In this document: positions 26,397 to 34,999 of the stretch, in pieces
Layout: every line of letters starts with the position of its first letter
How positions within the stretch are numbered: the stretch's first letter is position 1
NCBI RefSeq assembly: GCF_000384315.1
Contig: NZ_ARVW01000001.1
Span: 7,113,001 to 7,177,000, forward strand
Source: Amycolatopsis nigrescens CSC17Ta-90
GTDB taxonomy: Bacteria; Actinomycetota; Actinomycetes; Mycobacteriales; Pseudonocardiaceae
Reading direction: 5' to 3'
Length of the DNA stretch: 64,000 bases
Notes under the pieces: model-generated
What the model was told of the DNA's origin: nothing
Database searches by the model: none
What the model saw: only the letters and a program-made list of their open reading frames with translations
Made by a program: the position numbers and the translations under genes

Positions 26397-27041
26397 ATGA
26401 AAGACGTATTGGAGGAACTGGCCGCCGCGCGCCGGGCGATGGGCAAGGGCAGCGTGCCCGCCGGCGACGCTTACACCATCGAGGTGCGGCGCCGATACGA
26501 AGCGCAGATCGACGACGTCTGGGACGCCGTTACCAGCCCCGAGCGGCTGCGTCGCTGGTTGAAACCGGTCATCGGGGATCTGCGGCTTGGCGGGAAGTTC
26601 GAGCTGGACGGTGGTGAGCACGGCGAGATCCTCCGGTGCGAGCCGCCGCGTCTGCTCAAGGTGTCCTGGCTCTACGGGCCGGACGCGGACGCTTGGCCCG
26701 GCACGAGCGAGGTGGAAGTGCGCCTGGTCCCGGGCCCGGCCGGCGACACCGAATTCGAGCTGATCCACGCAGCGGTCGTCGAGGAGCCCCTCTTCCCGAT
26801 CTACGGCCCCGGTGCCGGCGGCGTTGGCTGGGACCTGCATCTCCTCACCCTGGCCCGGTTCCTGGCCGACGGCGAGACCCTCGACCACGAGGAGTTCCGG
26901 ACCTTGCCCGAGGGGCGCGAGTTCATCCGGCGCAGCGCCGCGGCCTGGGGCGAGGCTCATCTGGCCGCCGGTGGCGAACCGGAGCAGGTCGCGGCCGCAG
27001 TCGAGGCCACCACCAAGTTCTACGCACCCGACCCGACCTGA
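26397..27041 (+). CDS. SRPBCC (AHSA1-like) domain protein
   Basis: This 214-residue protein has one START/AHSA1-like domain (about 25-165) with YEAQIDDVWDAVTSPERLRRWL, ELDGGEHGEILRCEPPRLL and a final helix GGVGWDLHLLTLARFLADGE. Such proteins bind hydrophobic ligands and are often encoded with ArsR regulators, as here. The ATG at 26397 follows GAAGGGA and is 1 nt after the ArsR stop. The function beyond ligand binding is unknown. A strong palindromic terminator lies 88 nt downstream. Confidence 0.85.
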   Translation: MKDVLEELAAARRAMGKGSVPAGDAYTIEVRRRYEAQIDDVWDAVTSPERLRRWLKPVIGDLRLGGKFELDGGEHGEILRCEPPRLLKVSWLYGPDADAWPGTSEVEVRLVPGPAGDTEFELIHAAVVEEPLFPIYGPGAGGVGWDLHLLTLARFLADGETLDHEEFRTLPEGREFIRRSAAAWGEAHLAAGGEPEQVAAAVEATTKFYAPDPT

Positions 27042-27128
27042 CATCCCCGCTGCGGTGGGATGACCAGCATTCCTGGGGCCTGCACCGCCGATGAGAGTTG
27101 TCAATCGCGAGTGACAAGGCCGATAGTT

Positions 27129-27162
27129 GGCCCGGCCAGCACCGCGCGGTGCTGGCCGGGCC
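27129..27162. terminator. Perfect 34-bp palindrome, probable bidirectional terminator
   Basis: Arms GGCCCGGCCAGCACCGC (27129-27145) and GCGGTGCTGGCCGGGCC (27146-27162) are perfectly complementary with no spacer. The element lies between the convergent SRPBCC gene (ends 27041) and the gene ending at 27282, so it probably stops transcription from both sides. Confidence 0.75.
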
Positions 27163-27281
27163 GTTGCGAGGATCGATAACTGCCCATTGGGTAAGCAAAG
27201 TCGACGAAATCACAATCCATGCGTCCCCTGGTCCGCGGCTTTGTGAATTGGAAGACCGATCTTCCCCGGTGAGCACGCCGG

Positions 27282-27866
27282 TCACGAGGCTGCAGCGAGG
27301 GACGTGATCTTGTATAGGTGGAATTCGTCCTCGCCCACGGTCACTACCAGGACCTGCCCGCCTGCCAGCGTTTCGGCGGTGACCGGGAACTCGTACTGCC
27401 CCGAGCCGACCTGCGAGCGATCCAGCTGTTCGGGGTCGACCCCGCCTTCGACGAGCCGGTACAAGGTGACCGTCACAGTGCTTGGTTCCCGCATAGTCCC
27501 GCGGATCCGCACTCCGGCTCCGTCGGCCACGGTCGCGAAATCCTCGAGCAGGTCGGGTCGGCCCGAGACGGCCGCGGCGATTTGGCGGACCGCGATGGGC
27601 GCGAACGCGTCCAGGAACCGCACTGTCGGATTGCGCCGGGCGAACTCACGGCGCAGCCGTTCGCTGAGCGGGCCGACCGCGCCCGAACCGAACACGATCA
27701 GGTCGAACTCGCGCGCGTCGAACTCGGTGTCCGCGTGCTCCGGTGTGGCGGAGCCGCGTACGTTCAGCCCCAGTTCGCGCAGTTGTCCCAGGATTCCGTC
27801 CAGTACCTCTTGCTTGCGGCCCAGGATCAGCACGCGGGACTGCGAGAGGTTTTCTCGTGATGTCAT
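27282..27866 (-). CDS. Hypothetical protein with receiver/Rossmann-like N-terminus
   Basis: This is a 194-residue soluble protein. The first half alternates strands and helices (RVLILGRKQEVLDGILGQL, FDLIVFGSGAVGPLSERL) in a way that resembles a Rossmann or receiver-like fold, but there is no phosphoacceptor motif that I can place. The second half is beta-rich (VRIRGTMREPSTVTVTLYRL, GQVLVVTVGEDEFHLYKI). No family is recognised. It stands alone between the terminator palindrome and the IS element; the IS left end lies about 40 nt from its start. Confidence 0.6.
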   Translation of the reverse strand: MTSRENLSQSRVLILGRKQEVLDGILGQLRELGLNVRGSATPEHADTEFDAREFDLIVFGSGAVGPLSERLRREFARRNPTVRFLDAFAPIAVRQIAAAVSGRPDLLEDFATVADGAGVRIRGTMREPSTVTVTLYRLVEGGVDPEQLDRSQVGSGQYEFPVTAETLAGGQVLVVTVGEDEFHLYKITSLAAAS

Positions 27867-27906
27867 AGCCTCATGGTGAAATCTCGACCATGATGGAAGT
27901 CAAGAC

Positions 27907-28915
27907 CCTGTGGGGTTTCAGAAGTCGGTTCACGCATCTGACCTGCGGGAACGGGAACGTTCGACGGGCAGGGCATGATCGTCAGCCATGTCTGCTGCCC
28001 AAGGCGCTGCGGACACACCGGCTGGTTACCCCCGGGCACGATCCTGCGCTGGCATCGTCGACTGGTAGCCGCAGAGTGGACCTATCCACACCGGCACGGG
28101 CGTCCGCCCGTCGACGAGGCGATCGCCGGGCTGATCGAACGGATGGCCACAGAAAACCACAGCTGGGGCTACAAGAGGATTCAGGGTGAGCTGCTCAAGC
28201 TTGGACACCAGGTCGGTGACTCGACGATCCGGCGGATCCTGAAGCGGGCGCGCATACCTCCAGCGCCGACTCGGCACACCGACACGACCTGGCAGCAGTT
28301 CCTGCGCACGCAGGCCTCGACGATGCTGGCCTGCGACTTCTTCCACGTCGACTGCGCGCTCACCCTCAAGCGAATCTACGTGTTCTTCGTGCTGGAGGTC
28401 GGCAGCCGCTACGTTCGCATCCTCGGCACGACAACGAACCCGGACGGCGGGTGGACCACCCAGCAGATCCGCAACCTCATGACGGATCCCGGTGATCGAG
28501 TCGACGAGTTCAGATTTCTCATCCGCGACAGGGCTGGCCAGTTCGCGGCCGCCTTCGATGCCGTCCTGGCTGACGTGGGTATTGAGGCGGTAAGGATTCC
28601 TCCACGTTGCACACGGGCGAACTGCTGCGCCGAACGGTTCGTGCTCACGGCCAGAACTGAGCTCACCGACCGTATTTTGATCCTGAGCGAGCGGTATCTG
28701 CACGCCGTGCTCGCCGAGTACGTCCGGCACTACAACGGTCGGCGGCCGCACTGTTCCCGCGAGCTTCGCCCGCCCCGGCCGACCTACGCCGTGGCAGACC
28801 TCAACTCTCAGCGGATCAAGCGACAGCGGCTTCTCGGAGGCCTGATCAACGAGTACGAACGGGCCGCGTAAAACTACTGGTCAGCGCCCGTGACCGACTA
28901 TTGGAACCCCACAGG
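27907..28915 (+). mobile_element. Insertion sequence with 13-bp terminal inverted repeats
   Basis: The left end CCTGTGGGGTTTC (27907-27919) and right end GGAACCCCACAGG (28903-28915) are inverted repeats with one mismatch. They bound about 1.0 kb with a DDE/rve-type transposase frame. The right end abuts the integrase remnant exactly where its similarity to the copy at 20566 begins. No integrase sequence is present at the left side, so an adjacent deletion accompanied or followed the insertion. No target-site duplication is evident. Confidence 0.75.
27960..28871 (+). pseudogene. Integrase-core (rve/DDE) transposase of the IS, frameshifted
   Basis: The main frame reads PGTILRWHRRLV, ENHSWGYKRIQGELLKLGH, then the catalytic core with Asp in STMLACDFFHVDCAL, Asp in FLIRDRAGQFAAAFD and Glu in CAERFVLTARTE, and ends RRPHCSRELRPPRP...LLGGLINEYERAA. 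The preceding residues LLPKALRTHRLVTP are in another frame, with a shift at the run of C residues near 28030. The usual N-terminal 50-60 residues are absent. The frameshift could also be programmed, but the missing start makes an inactive copy more likely. Confidence 0.7.
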
Positions 28916-29031
28916 CGGAACGCGCTCAATTGGGGGAGTGGTTCCCGCACCTGCGGGCAACCTTCACCGAATTGCGACTCGAGGCGGCACCGAAGACCAT
29001 CGCCATCTCAGAAGTAAAGCCCCGCCCCTGA
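28916..29031 (+). pseudogene. Tyrosine integrase 3' remnant (right element)
   Basis: This is a near-identical copy of the last 110 bp of the integrase at 19922-20677: it reads AERAQLGEWFPHLRATFTEL and then a tail that differs by a one-base deletion, so the stop comes earlier. It begins at the right end of the IS and runs up to the tRNA-Val gene. It shows that the right element once had its own full integrase. Confidence 0.8.
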
Positions 29032-29065
29032 AATGAGGGGCAGGGCTGCTGACCTGCGTGAACTT

Positions 29066-29116
29066 ATGGTGCGCGATACTGGGATTGAACCAGTGACCTC
29101 TTCCGTGTCAGGGAAG
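29066..29116. repeat. att site within tRNA-Val(GAC)
   Basis: This is the second copy of the 51-bp direct repeat at 20707-20757 and is part of the intact tRNA gene. Together the copies bound the right-hand element. Similarity extends leftward into the integrase tail (about 28916), which gives a duplicated stretch of some 190-200 bp. Confidence 0.88.
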
Positions 29117-29141
29117 CGCTCTCCCGCTGAGCTAATCGCGC
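29067..29141 (-). tRNA. tRNA-Val (anticodon GAC)
   Basis: On the minus strand the gene runs from acceptor GCGCGAT (29141-29135) through the D-arm GCTCAGCGGGAGAGC, anticodon arm CTTCC-CTGACAC-GGAAG with anticodon GAC, T-arm GGTTCAATCC and acceptor ATCGCGC, discriminator A and an encoded CCA (29067-29069). It reads GUC and GUU codons. Its 3' half is the att core of the integrative elements to the left. Confidence 0.97.
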
Positions 29142-29142
29142 G

Positions 29143-29214
29143 AGGCGGAGGCGGGAATCGAACCCGCGTACAGGGCTTTGCAGGCCCTTGCCTGAACCAC
29201 TCGGCCACTCCGCC
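29143..29214 (-). tRNA. tRNA-Cys (anticodon GCA)
   Basis: The acceptor stem GGCGGAG (29214-29208) pairs with CTCCGCC. The anticodon arm is AGGGC-CTGCAAA-GCCCT with anticodon GCA, and the T-loop is GGTTCGATTCC. The CCA is not encoded. The gene starts one base from tRNA-Val(GAC), so the two are co-transcribed. Confidence 0.97.
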
Positions 29215-29268
29215 GTGCTACGTGAACCGGCTTCGAGCCGGTCCAACTGCGGGGTGCCGCCGCAGTCG

Positions 29269-29341
29269 AGCGGACGACGGGATTCGAACCCGCGACCCTC
29301 ACCTTGGCAAGGTGATGCGCTACCAGCTGCGCTACGTCCGC
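29269..29341 (-). tRNA. tRNA-Gly (anticodon GCC)
   Basis: The acceptor stem GCGGACG (29341-29335) pairs with CGTCCGC (29276-29270). The anticodon arm is TCACC-TTGCCAA-GGTGA with anticodon GCC, and the T-arm reads GGGTTCGAATCCC. It is the promoter-proximal member of the Gly-Cys-Val tRNA operon on the minus strand. Confidence 0.97.
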
Positions 29342-29450
29342 ATTCCGTGACTCCGAGCCGTTGGCCCGTCGTCGTGGTGTGGCAAAACCATATCGGACCC
29401 CCAAAACGTCGATCACAGGGGGGTGGCCACCCCGTGTCGCGCCGTCGACC

Positions 29451-29876
29451 TCAGCTCAAATCGTTGGGGATCAGATGGGTCAGCGCGTCGTCCACGTCCA
29501 CCCAGAGGTGCTCGTTGCCGGGCAGCACCACGTCGTAGGTCCGGTCCAGGAAGTCGGCCAGCTCCTGCGCCGACGCCTCGAACATGGCGTGGCCGGACGG
29601 CGAGTTCAGCTCGATCAGGACCGACTCGGGGTCCTCGACCGACGGGCGGATCCGCACGTCGCCGTCGCCGGCGTCGGCGAGCAGGCCGTCGGCGAGGAGG
29701 TCGCGGGCGTAGACCCACTCGACCCAGCCGGCGCGGCCGGTGCGGAAGGCGGCGACGACCGCGTACGGGTCGCGGGTGTCGTAGCGCAGTTCCACCTTCA
29801 CCGGAACCGCCGGTGTCCGCGGCGCCAGCAGGTCGAAGACCGCCGTCGAGCGGAGTGTCACGTGATCGTTGCGCAT
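29451..29876 (-). CDS. SsgA-family sporulation/cell-division regulator (SsgB-like)
   Basis: This 141-residue protein belongs to the SsgA-like protein family, which occurs only in morphologically complex actinomycetes. Recognised segments are VPVKVELRYDTRDPYAVVAAF, EWVYARDLLADGLLA, GDGDVRIRP and the final region ELADFLDRTYDVVLPGNEH. SsgB-type members place FtsZ at future septa through SsgA in sporulating hyphae. ATG 29876 is preceded by GGGGAGG. The chain length equals that of SsgB, but which paralogue it is cannot be told from one sequence. It is a single gene between two tRNA loci. Confidence 0.88.
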   Translation of the reverse strand: MRNDHVTLRSTAVFDLLAPRTPAVPVKVELRYDTRDPYAVVAAFRTGRAGWVEWVYARDLLADGLLADAGDGDVRIRPSVEDPESVLIELNSPSGHAMFEASAQELADFLDRTYDVVLPGNEHLWVDVDDALTHLIPNDLS

Positions 29877-30218
29877 CGTCCTCCCCTTCTTCTCCCTTCG
29901 CGGCCGTAGTCGGCCGAGCTCTGACAGTGAGACGCGCCAGGTCGGCCGTTCGCTCGCGGCCTTGTCATAGATCACCCTTATGGGTTCACCGGACCCGCAC
30001 GTCCGACCATCATCACCCTCGACGCAAAGGGGCCGGTGCCCGCCCCCGCTGATCGTCCACCCTGTACATACTGCTCGGTTTGGCGGCCTGGCGATAGCAC
30101 CGTCGCGCGAATGTCGGAAGGGTGCAGTCCATCGGGTAACAGGGCCCGGCCCGGCGAGCACGTGGTTGTTCGCTCCGTGTCGAAGGATGCGCGGTCCGTG
30201 CTCGGTATGAACCACCCG

Positions 30219-30250
30219 TTTGCCGGGCCCAAAACCGCATCCGCTAGAGT
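30219..30250 (+). promoter_or_regulatory. Promoter candidate of tRNA-Val(CAC)
   Basis: A TAGAGT box (30245-30250) 20 nt before the tRNA start and a TTGCCG-type box about 19 nt further upstream resemble the main sigma-factor promoter of actinobacterial stable-RNA genes. The rest of 29877-30269 (divergent from the SsgA-family gene) contains no supported coding sequence. Confidence 0.5.
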
Positions 30251-30269
30251 TCTCCCCGTACCGCAGAGA

Positions 30270-30341
30270 GGGCGATTAGCTCAGCGGGAGAGCGCTTCGT
30301 TCACACCGAAGAGGTCACTGGTTCGATCCCAGTATCGCCCA
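30270..30341 (+). tRNA. tRNA-Val (anticodon CAC)
   Basis: The acceptor stem GGGCGAT (30270-30276) pairs with ATCGCCC (30334-30340). The anticodon arm is CTTCG-TTCACAC-CGAAG with anticodon CAC, and the T-arm is GGTTCGATCC. The CCA is not encoded. It reads GUG codons. An integrase remnant runs into its 3' end from the other strand. Confidence 0.97.
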
Positions 30342-30800
30342 CAGCGTGTTTCTGCTGGTCACGCGGCCTGTCGATGATCTTGATCGGCAGGCCGTTGTTG
30401 ATTTTGGGGATCCTGGGGTGGGGTTGTCCTGCCAGGTCCACCCGCTGTCTTGCTCCCATCGTTGCTGGAGGGATGCCAGGATGTTATCGACCATGGGATC
30501 GGTCACGTGTGAGTAGTCGTCGTCGCTGTCTTCGCGTTTGTGTCCGAGTCGGACTAGTCGCAGGATGCGGGGAACGCCCTCTTCGATCAACCATGCCTTG
30601 TGGGTGTGACGTAGGTCATGGAAGTGCGGTTCTTGGTTGAATGGTGACTACCCATTCTTCTCGTCGCCGGCGAGGGCGGGTAGCCAGGTTCGTCGGCGGA
30701 AGTTGGACCGGCGGTGCAGCCCGGTGTAGGCGTCGGTGATGGTCAGCAGCCCGTTGTCCGGGGACATGCGTCCGGCCAGCGCGTCGACTTCGTCCCTGAC
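30315..30800 (-). pseudogene. Tyrosine integrase remnant at tRNA-Val(CAC)
   Basis: From about 30800 down, the frame reads GRMSPDNGLLTITDAYTGLHRRSNFRRRTW, an in-frame TAG (30648-30650), then FHDLRHTHKAWLIEEGVP, RLVRLGHKRED and YSHVTDPM, the H-x-x-R and tyrosine blocks of a tyrosine recombinase. The N-terminal half is missing. The frame runs to a stop inside the tRNA gene, which is usual for integrases that target tRNA 3' ends. It marks a second, lost element at this tRNA. Confidence 0.75.
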
Positions 30801-31263
30801 GTCGACAACTGGTTTAGCCCGTTCAACGACACCTACGTCGTGCATCCTTATGTCGAGACAGAGCCCATCGAATCCCCTGGGGTGTACGACCTGTTCGATC
30901 GCGTGGACGACAGCGAGACTCACCGCACCATCCTCAAGTCCAAGTCCATCGACTCCGCCGACCCGGAAGGTTCCTTCGCCGCACTGGCTACCGCAGCGCA
31001 GTCTGCTAAGCACGGCAGCGGCTGGATGGACCTGGGAGCCCTACGAGCACGCCGACATCGTCCGTACCGATCCGGTGGTGTCACTGACTCCACATCGACA
31101 CTTTCCGGTTGGCAACGACCAACCGTGGGTCTGGGCAGCCGTCGGCGGCGGACGGCTGCTCGCCGTCCCACTCGACGTCGTAGTCTCCTGCCTTCCCGAT
31201 TCCGATGTTCAACAGCGCTGGAACAAAGCCTTCTCATTCCTCGCTGCCGACGAGAAAGAATGA
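30800..31263 (+). pseudogene. Hypothetical coding remnant with frameshift
   Basis: One frame gives VDNWFSPFNDTYVVHPYVET through SAKHGSGW; near 31030 the reading must shift to follow WEPYEHADIVRTDPVVSLTP and WAAVGGGRLLAVPLDVVVSC to a stop at 31263. The composition looks like a real soluble protein, but the start is lost at the integrase remnant. No family is recognised. Confidence 0.45.
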
Positions 31264-31744
31264 AGCCGCCGGCCGTCGGCAGGCGCCCGATAGGTGACAT
31301 CATGTAGGGCCAGAATTTAATTCATTCCACAGGTTGCGAATCCTTCATTGTAGTTCGTAGTAGACGATTTCTCGTTGGCTTCGGTGGAACCGGTGAGGTT
31401 TGCCCTCGCCCGAGGCCCGTCGGGATGCTTTCGCACCGTATCGACTCAATCCCCTTCGGAGGGGCAGTTAACTAGACCGCGTTTCGGTGAATCTGACTCG
31501 CGTCAGCAGGCCGTGGCCTCGACGGTGTTTTATGACGTCATGTGCTCGTGAATCTGGGCGTCACTTGTGGGTTTGCGGCATGATCAATGTCGGCGGAGTC
31601 TGGGGTCACTTGGTGGCGCCCTTGTGGGGCAGGGCGAGGCGGTAGGAGTCGGTGCAGGCTGTGGTGGCCGGCGCCGCCCTCGCAGTGGCGCCGGACTCGC
31701 GGGATGTCCCGGACCTTCGGCATGCGTGGCACCGACGCTCGCCT

Positions 31745-31874
31745 GTACCTTGTGCCCCGCAGCCTGGACCCGACCGGGATAGGCCGCGCCCGGTGGACGA
31801 TGCGTTGGAAGCCAGTGATCAACGCGTTCGCCATCACGTTCGGTGACCGCTGGCCGGGAGCCGAGACCTACTGA
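31745..31874 (+). other. Mutator-type (IS256-like) transposase C-terminal remnant, tentative
   Basis: The frame RSLDPTGIGRARWTMRWKP followed by INAFAITFGDRWPGAETY and a stop resembles the C-terminus of some IS256-type transposases. Nothing upstream in frame is recognisable. The remainder of 31264-31923 shows no supported gene. Confidence 0.3.
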
Positions 31875-31923
31875 TCAACAACGCCGGAAACACCGATCAC
31901 GGGACAGACCGGCGGGCTGGGAT

Positions 31924-33459
31924 TCAGCAGATGGTGTAGGGGTTTATGCCGGCCCAGGCTTCGCGTCGCCGGGCGGGTAGGCGGTCGTTGGTGATGTGGG
32001 GGTTGGTGTCGAAGGACAGGGTGGCTCGGTCTTGGGGGGTGAAGGCGGGCCAAGGGGGCAGTGCGGGCGTCGCGGGGTCTCCGGTTTTGGCGAAGGCGCT
32101 GAAGGCGTCCACCATCCGGTCGGCGAGTTGTTGGGCCACTGCCGGGTCGGCCCCGGGCGCGAGCATCTCCGGGGTGGGGGCGCCGAAGGTGAAGGGGACG
32201 TCGGTGCCGTGCAGGGCGCCGGCCCGGCCCGCGTCCGCGTAGTCGAAGGTGTACTGCCAGACCTGGGCTCCGGCGTGACTCGCGCGCTCGGCCAGCCAGG
32301 TCGAGGGCATGTCGACGAACGCGCTCGCCAACAGGTCCAGACGGGGATCACGGCCGGGGGCGGAGGTTTCGGTGTATGCCTTCAGCAGCCGGTTCCAGCC
32401 CTCGTCGCCCGCGGCGTGGCGGAGGTTGAACTCGAACTGCGACTCCCAGGTGGGTCCTGGGATTTGCTCCTTGTCGCAGGTTCCGACCAGGAGGTCGACG
32501 TCGTCGCCTATCAGGTCGAGCGGATGCCTCGACAGCACCACGTGATCGATGAGCGGATGGAAGGGCGCCGATCGGGGGTCGGCGTCGTCGGCCCGCTGGT
32601 GGACCCGGGTCGCGGCGGCGAGCAGATCCGGTGCGGGCACATCGATCAGTTTCGCCGCGTCGTTCTCGCCGAGTCCCACGGCACGCAGGACCGCTGTGGT
32701 GGTGTAGTCCTTGCCTTCGGGCATCACGGTTGGGCACGACCCTCCGCTCTGCACGATGGCCCGGCGGAACAGACCTTTGGCGGCCGGGGTACCCAGCAGG
32801 ATGCCGATCGACATGCCGCCCGCGGACTCGCCCATGACCGTGACGTTGTCCGGGTCTCCGCCGAAGGCCGTGATGTTGTCCCGCACCCAGCGCAGCGCGG
32901 CGATCTGGTCGAGCAGCCCGAGGTTGCCCGACCCCGGCCGATCCGGCTGGTAGAGGTAGCCGAAGGTGTTGACCCGGTAGTTGACCGTGACGAACACGAC
33001 GTCCTGTCGCCGCGGGTAGACCGCGCCGTCGTACTGGCTGCCCGCACCACTCATGAAACCGCCGCCGGTGATCCACACGATGACCGGTCGCCTGCCGTCG
33101 GTCGACCTGGAATAGACGTTGAGGAACAAGCAGTCCTCGGCTTGGGGCAGCGCCGCAGGACTGCGCCCGGACTTGGCAGCCTGGAACGGTTCCGGCCCGA
33201 ACTCGGTCGCGTCGCGGATGCCGTCCCAACGCCGCGCCGGCCGTGGCGGAGCGAAACGATATTCCCCGGTCGGCGCTTCGGCGAACCTGACGCCCTTCCA
33301 GACAATCACCTCACCATCCCGGACCCCGCGCACCGCGCCTTGACCCGTGGTGGCGACCACCGGATCCGGGGCGGCCGAAGCGGCTTGACGGCCGGAGAAA
33401 CCGAAGGCGGCCACACCCACGCCACCCAGCTTCAGCGCCTTCCTACGGCTGAATTCCAT
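31924..33459 (-). CDS. Type B carboxylesterase, exported
   Basis: This is a 511-residue carboxylesterase/para-nitrobenzyl-esterase family protein. The N-terminus MEFSRRKALKLGGVG is a twin-arginine-type signal, ending near ASAAPDP, so the enzyme is probably secreted folded. The nucleophile elbow GESAGG has Ser212, and EDCLFLNVY and GNLGLLDQIAALRWVRDNI are family hallmarks. The oxyanion segment reads WITGGGF, with threonine where most members have histidine. ATG 33459 is preceded by GGAGGG; the frame upstream of it is non-coding. The natural ester substrate is unknown. Confidence 0.9.
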   Translation of the reverse strand: MEFSRRKALKLGGVGVAAFGFSGRQAASAAPDPVVATTGQGAVRGVRDGEVIVWKGVRFAEAPTGEYRFAPPRPARRWDGIRDATEFGPEPFQAAKSGRSPAALPQAEDCLFLNVYSRSTDGRRPVIVWITGGGFMSGAGSQYDGAVYPRRQDVVFVTVNYRVNTFGYLYQPDRPGSGNLGLLDQIAALRWVRDNITAFGGDPDNVTVMGESAGGMSIGILLGTPAAKGLFRRAIVQSGGSCPTVMPEGKDYTTTAVLRAVGLGENDAAKLIDVPAPDLLAAATRVHQRADDADPRSAPFHPLIDHVVLSRHPLDLIGDDVDLLVGTCDKEQIPGPTWESQFEFNLRHAAGDEGWNRLLKAYTETSAPGRDPRLDLLASAFVDMPSTWLAERASHAGAQVWQYTFDYADAGRAGALHGTDVPFTFGAPTPEMLAPGADPAVAQQLADRMVDAFSAFAKTGDPATPALPPWPAFTPQDRATLSFDTNPHITNDRLPARRREAWAGINPYTIC

Positions 33460-33742
33460 ACGGTTACACCCTTCCCTCCGATAGGTTCGTATGCGCCGGT
33501 CAGCACAGAAACCCAACAGCTCACATCTCGCATCGCCGAGGCGCGAAATACGGCCGGGTAGCGAGCTAGCCGCAACATTGACCCGGAAATCCAGGCAGCG
33601 GCTGTGCAGCCCTGAAAACAAGCTGTGAATGCCCACCGCCCGGCCCGGTCGCGGTGGTGACGCCGAGGGCGATGTCAGCAGCATGCAGCACTCGTCCGCC
33701 TCGGAGGCGCTCGCATGTGCGACCGCACCGCGGTCTGGCAGT

Positions 33743-34417
33743 TCAGCGCCGGTGCGTGGGACCGTTCAGTCGTCGTCCTTGGTGAGCTCGGCGGTCACCA
33801 GGTCGGCCAGTTCGTTGGCTTCGGGACTGTCCGGTGCCCCGGGTAGTTCGACGGTATGGCCAAGGAGCGGCACGGTCGCCGGGCCTTCGTGTGCGGGCAC
33901 GGATCGAAGCCGAGTCGGGATGGGCAGCCCGTGGTGTTCGAGACGCTGCAGGCGGCTTGGTCCAGCAACCGCCGTGTTCCGGGTGGGGTATCGGGGTGCA
34001 GCAGGTTCGCCAGGCACCGGTAGGCCAGTTCAGTCCCGGCGGCGGGCCATCGGCTGGACGCCGACGGTGCCGCCGCGGCGGCGAGCGCGTTGCGGTACTC
34101 GGGCAGCCGGGTCCGCAGGAAATCGCGCACAGCGTGGCCGACCTCGATCTGCGCTGACCGTGTCGGCAGCAACTCCCCGAAGAATCCTGACCCGTCCGCA
34201 TTGAATTCCTGGCCGCGCAGCACGACGTGTGCCAGATTCGCGTCATGGACGCACCAGCCACCCAGGACAGCCGGATTACACCAGTACCGTCGCGGCGGCG
34301 AAGGTCCTCAAGGTAAGCGAGTGGGTCCCGCCGGTACCAGAGCCGGTTCCGGCAGGGCTGGTTCAGCACAAGGCCTTCCCGTGGGGCGTGGTCGAGCAAA
34401 CCAGTAAGCGTCAGCAA
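33743..34417 (-). pseudogene. Degenerate coding region, possibly cytochrome P450-derived
   Basis: Short plausible pieces lie in different frames: RRDPLAYLEDLRRRDGTGVI, then VLRGQEFNADGSGFFGELLP and GTELAYRCLANLLHPDTPPG, and a last piece ending EANELADLVTAELTKDDD. The first two resemble the N-terminal part of a P450 chain, but the heme-binding cysteine region is absent. I cannot rule out another origin. No intact gene can be drawn. Confidence 0.35.
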
Positions 34418-34789
34418 TAATCTGAAAGGGGCAACAGGCCATTGTCGGCTTTTTCTGCGGCATGCAAAAGTGCGGAGGGTGTCACCGGTCGCGCGCTCGG
34501 CGAAGCCGATGTACTGCTCGATGAGCCATCAGTTGGGGCGGCAGGTTATCGCCTGCGGTCGCTGCTGACCTGCGAAGCCAGCGGATCCGTTTCGAACACT
34601 GGGCTTACTTGTGTTGTCAGTGTTGTCGTCGCGGGACTTCGTGGTGATTACCGTCCATTTGAGACTGGGTTTCAGGAGTTCACAGGTCGATGTCGGCGCG
34701 CCCGCGTGCCCGTGAACCGCGGGGGGTGAGCATGTCGTCCTCGCACTCGAGAACAACAGCTCGGACGGGACTGTCTCGATAACGTGGGG

Positions 34790-34980
34790 GTGCTGTGGGA
34801 GGTGCTGGTGAGTTCGTGGATCTGCCGGTGGAGGTCGTGCTGCAGGTGATCGCGGGTCAGATGGGTGATGGCGAGGTGGCTTCCGGGTGCGGTGCCAGCG
34901 CGGCGGTGTAGCCGGCGAGTAGCGCGGCGATGTGTTGTCGTCGGGAGGTGGTGCAGGACGGCGACCCTGCGAGACGTCAC
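34790..34980 (-). pseudogene. S-adenosylmethionine methyltransferase (DUF574/PF04672-like) remnant
   Basis: With two frameshifts the sequence reads RVAVLHHLPDD, then IAALLAGYTAALAP, then GSHLAITHLTRDHLQHDL, which matches the late part of the DUF574 methyltransferase family of actinomycetes (LHFVPD...LAPGSYLALSH). The rest of 34418-34999 shows no supported gene. Confidence 0.45.
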
Positions 34981-34999
34981 GACGGGGCGGCCCTGACGG

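Noticed and set aside
29033..29350. Open frames over the tRNA cluster reading IEPVTSS-type peptides
   Set aside because: These peptides are tRNA genes read as protein, a common false annotation; the tRNA structures are complete.
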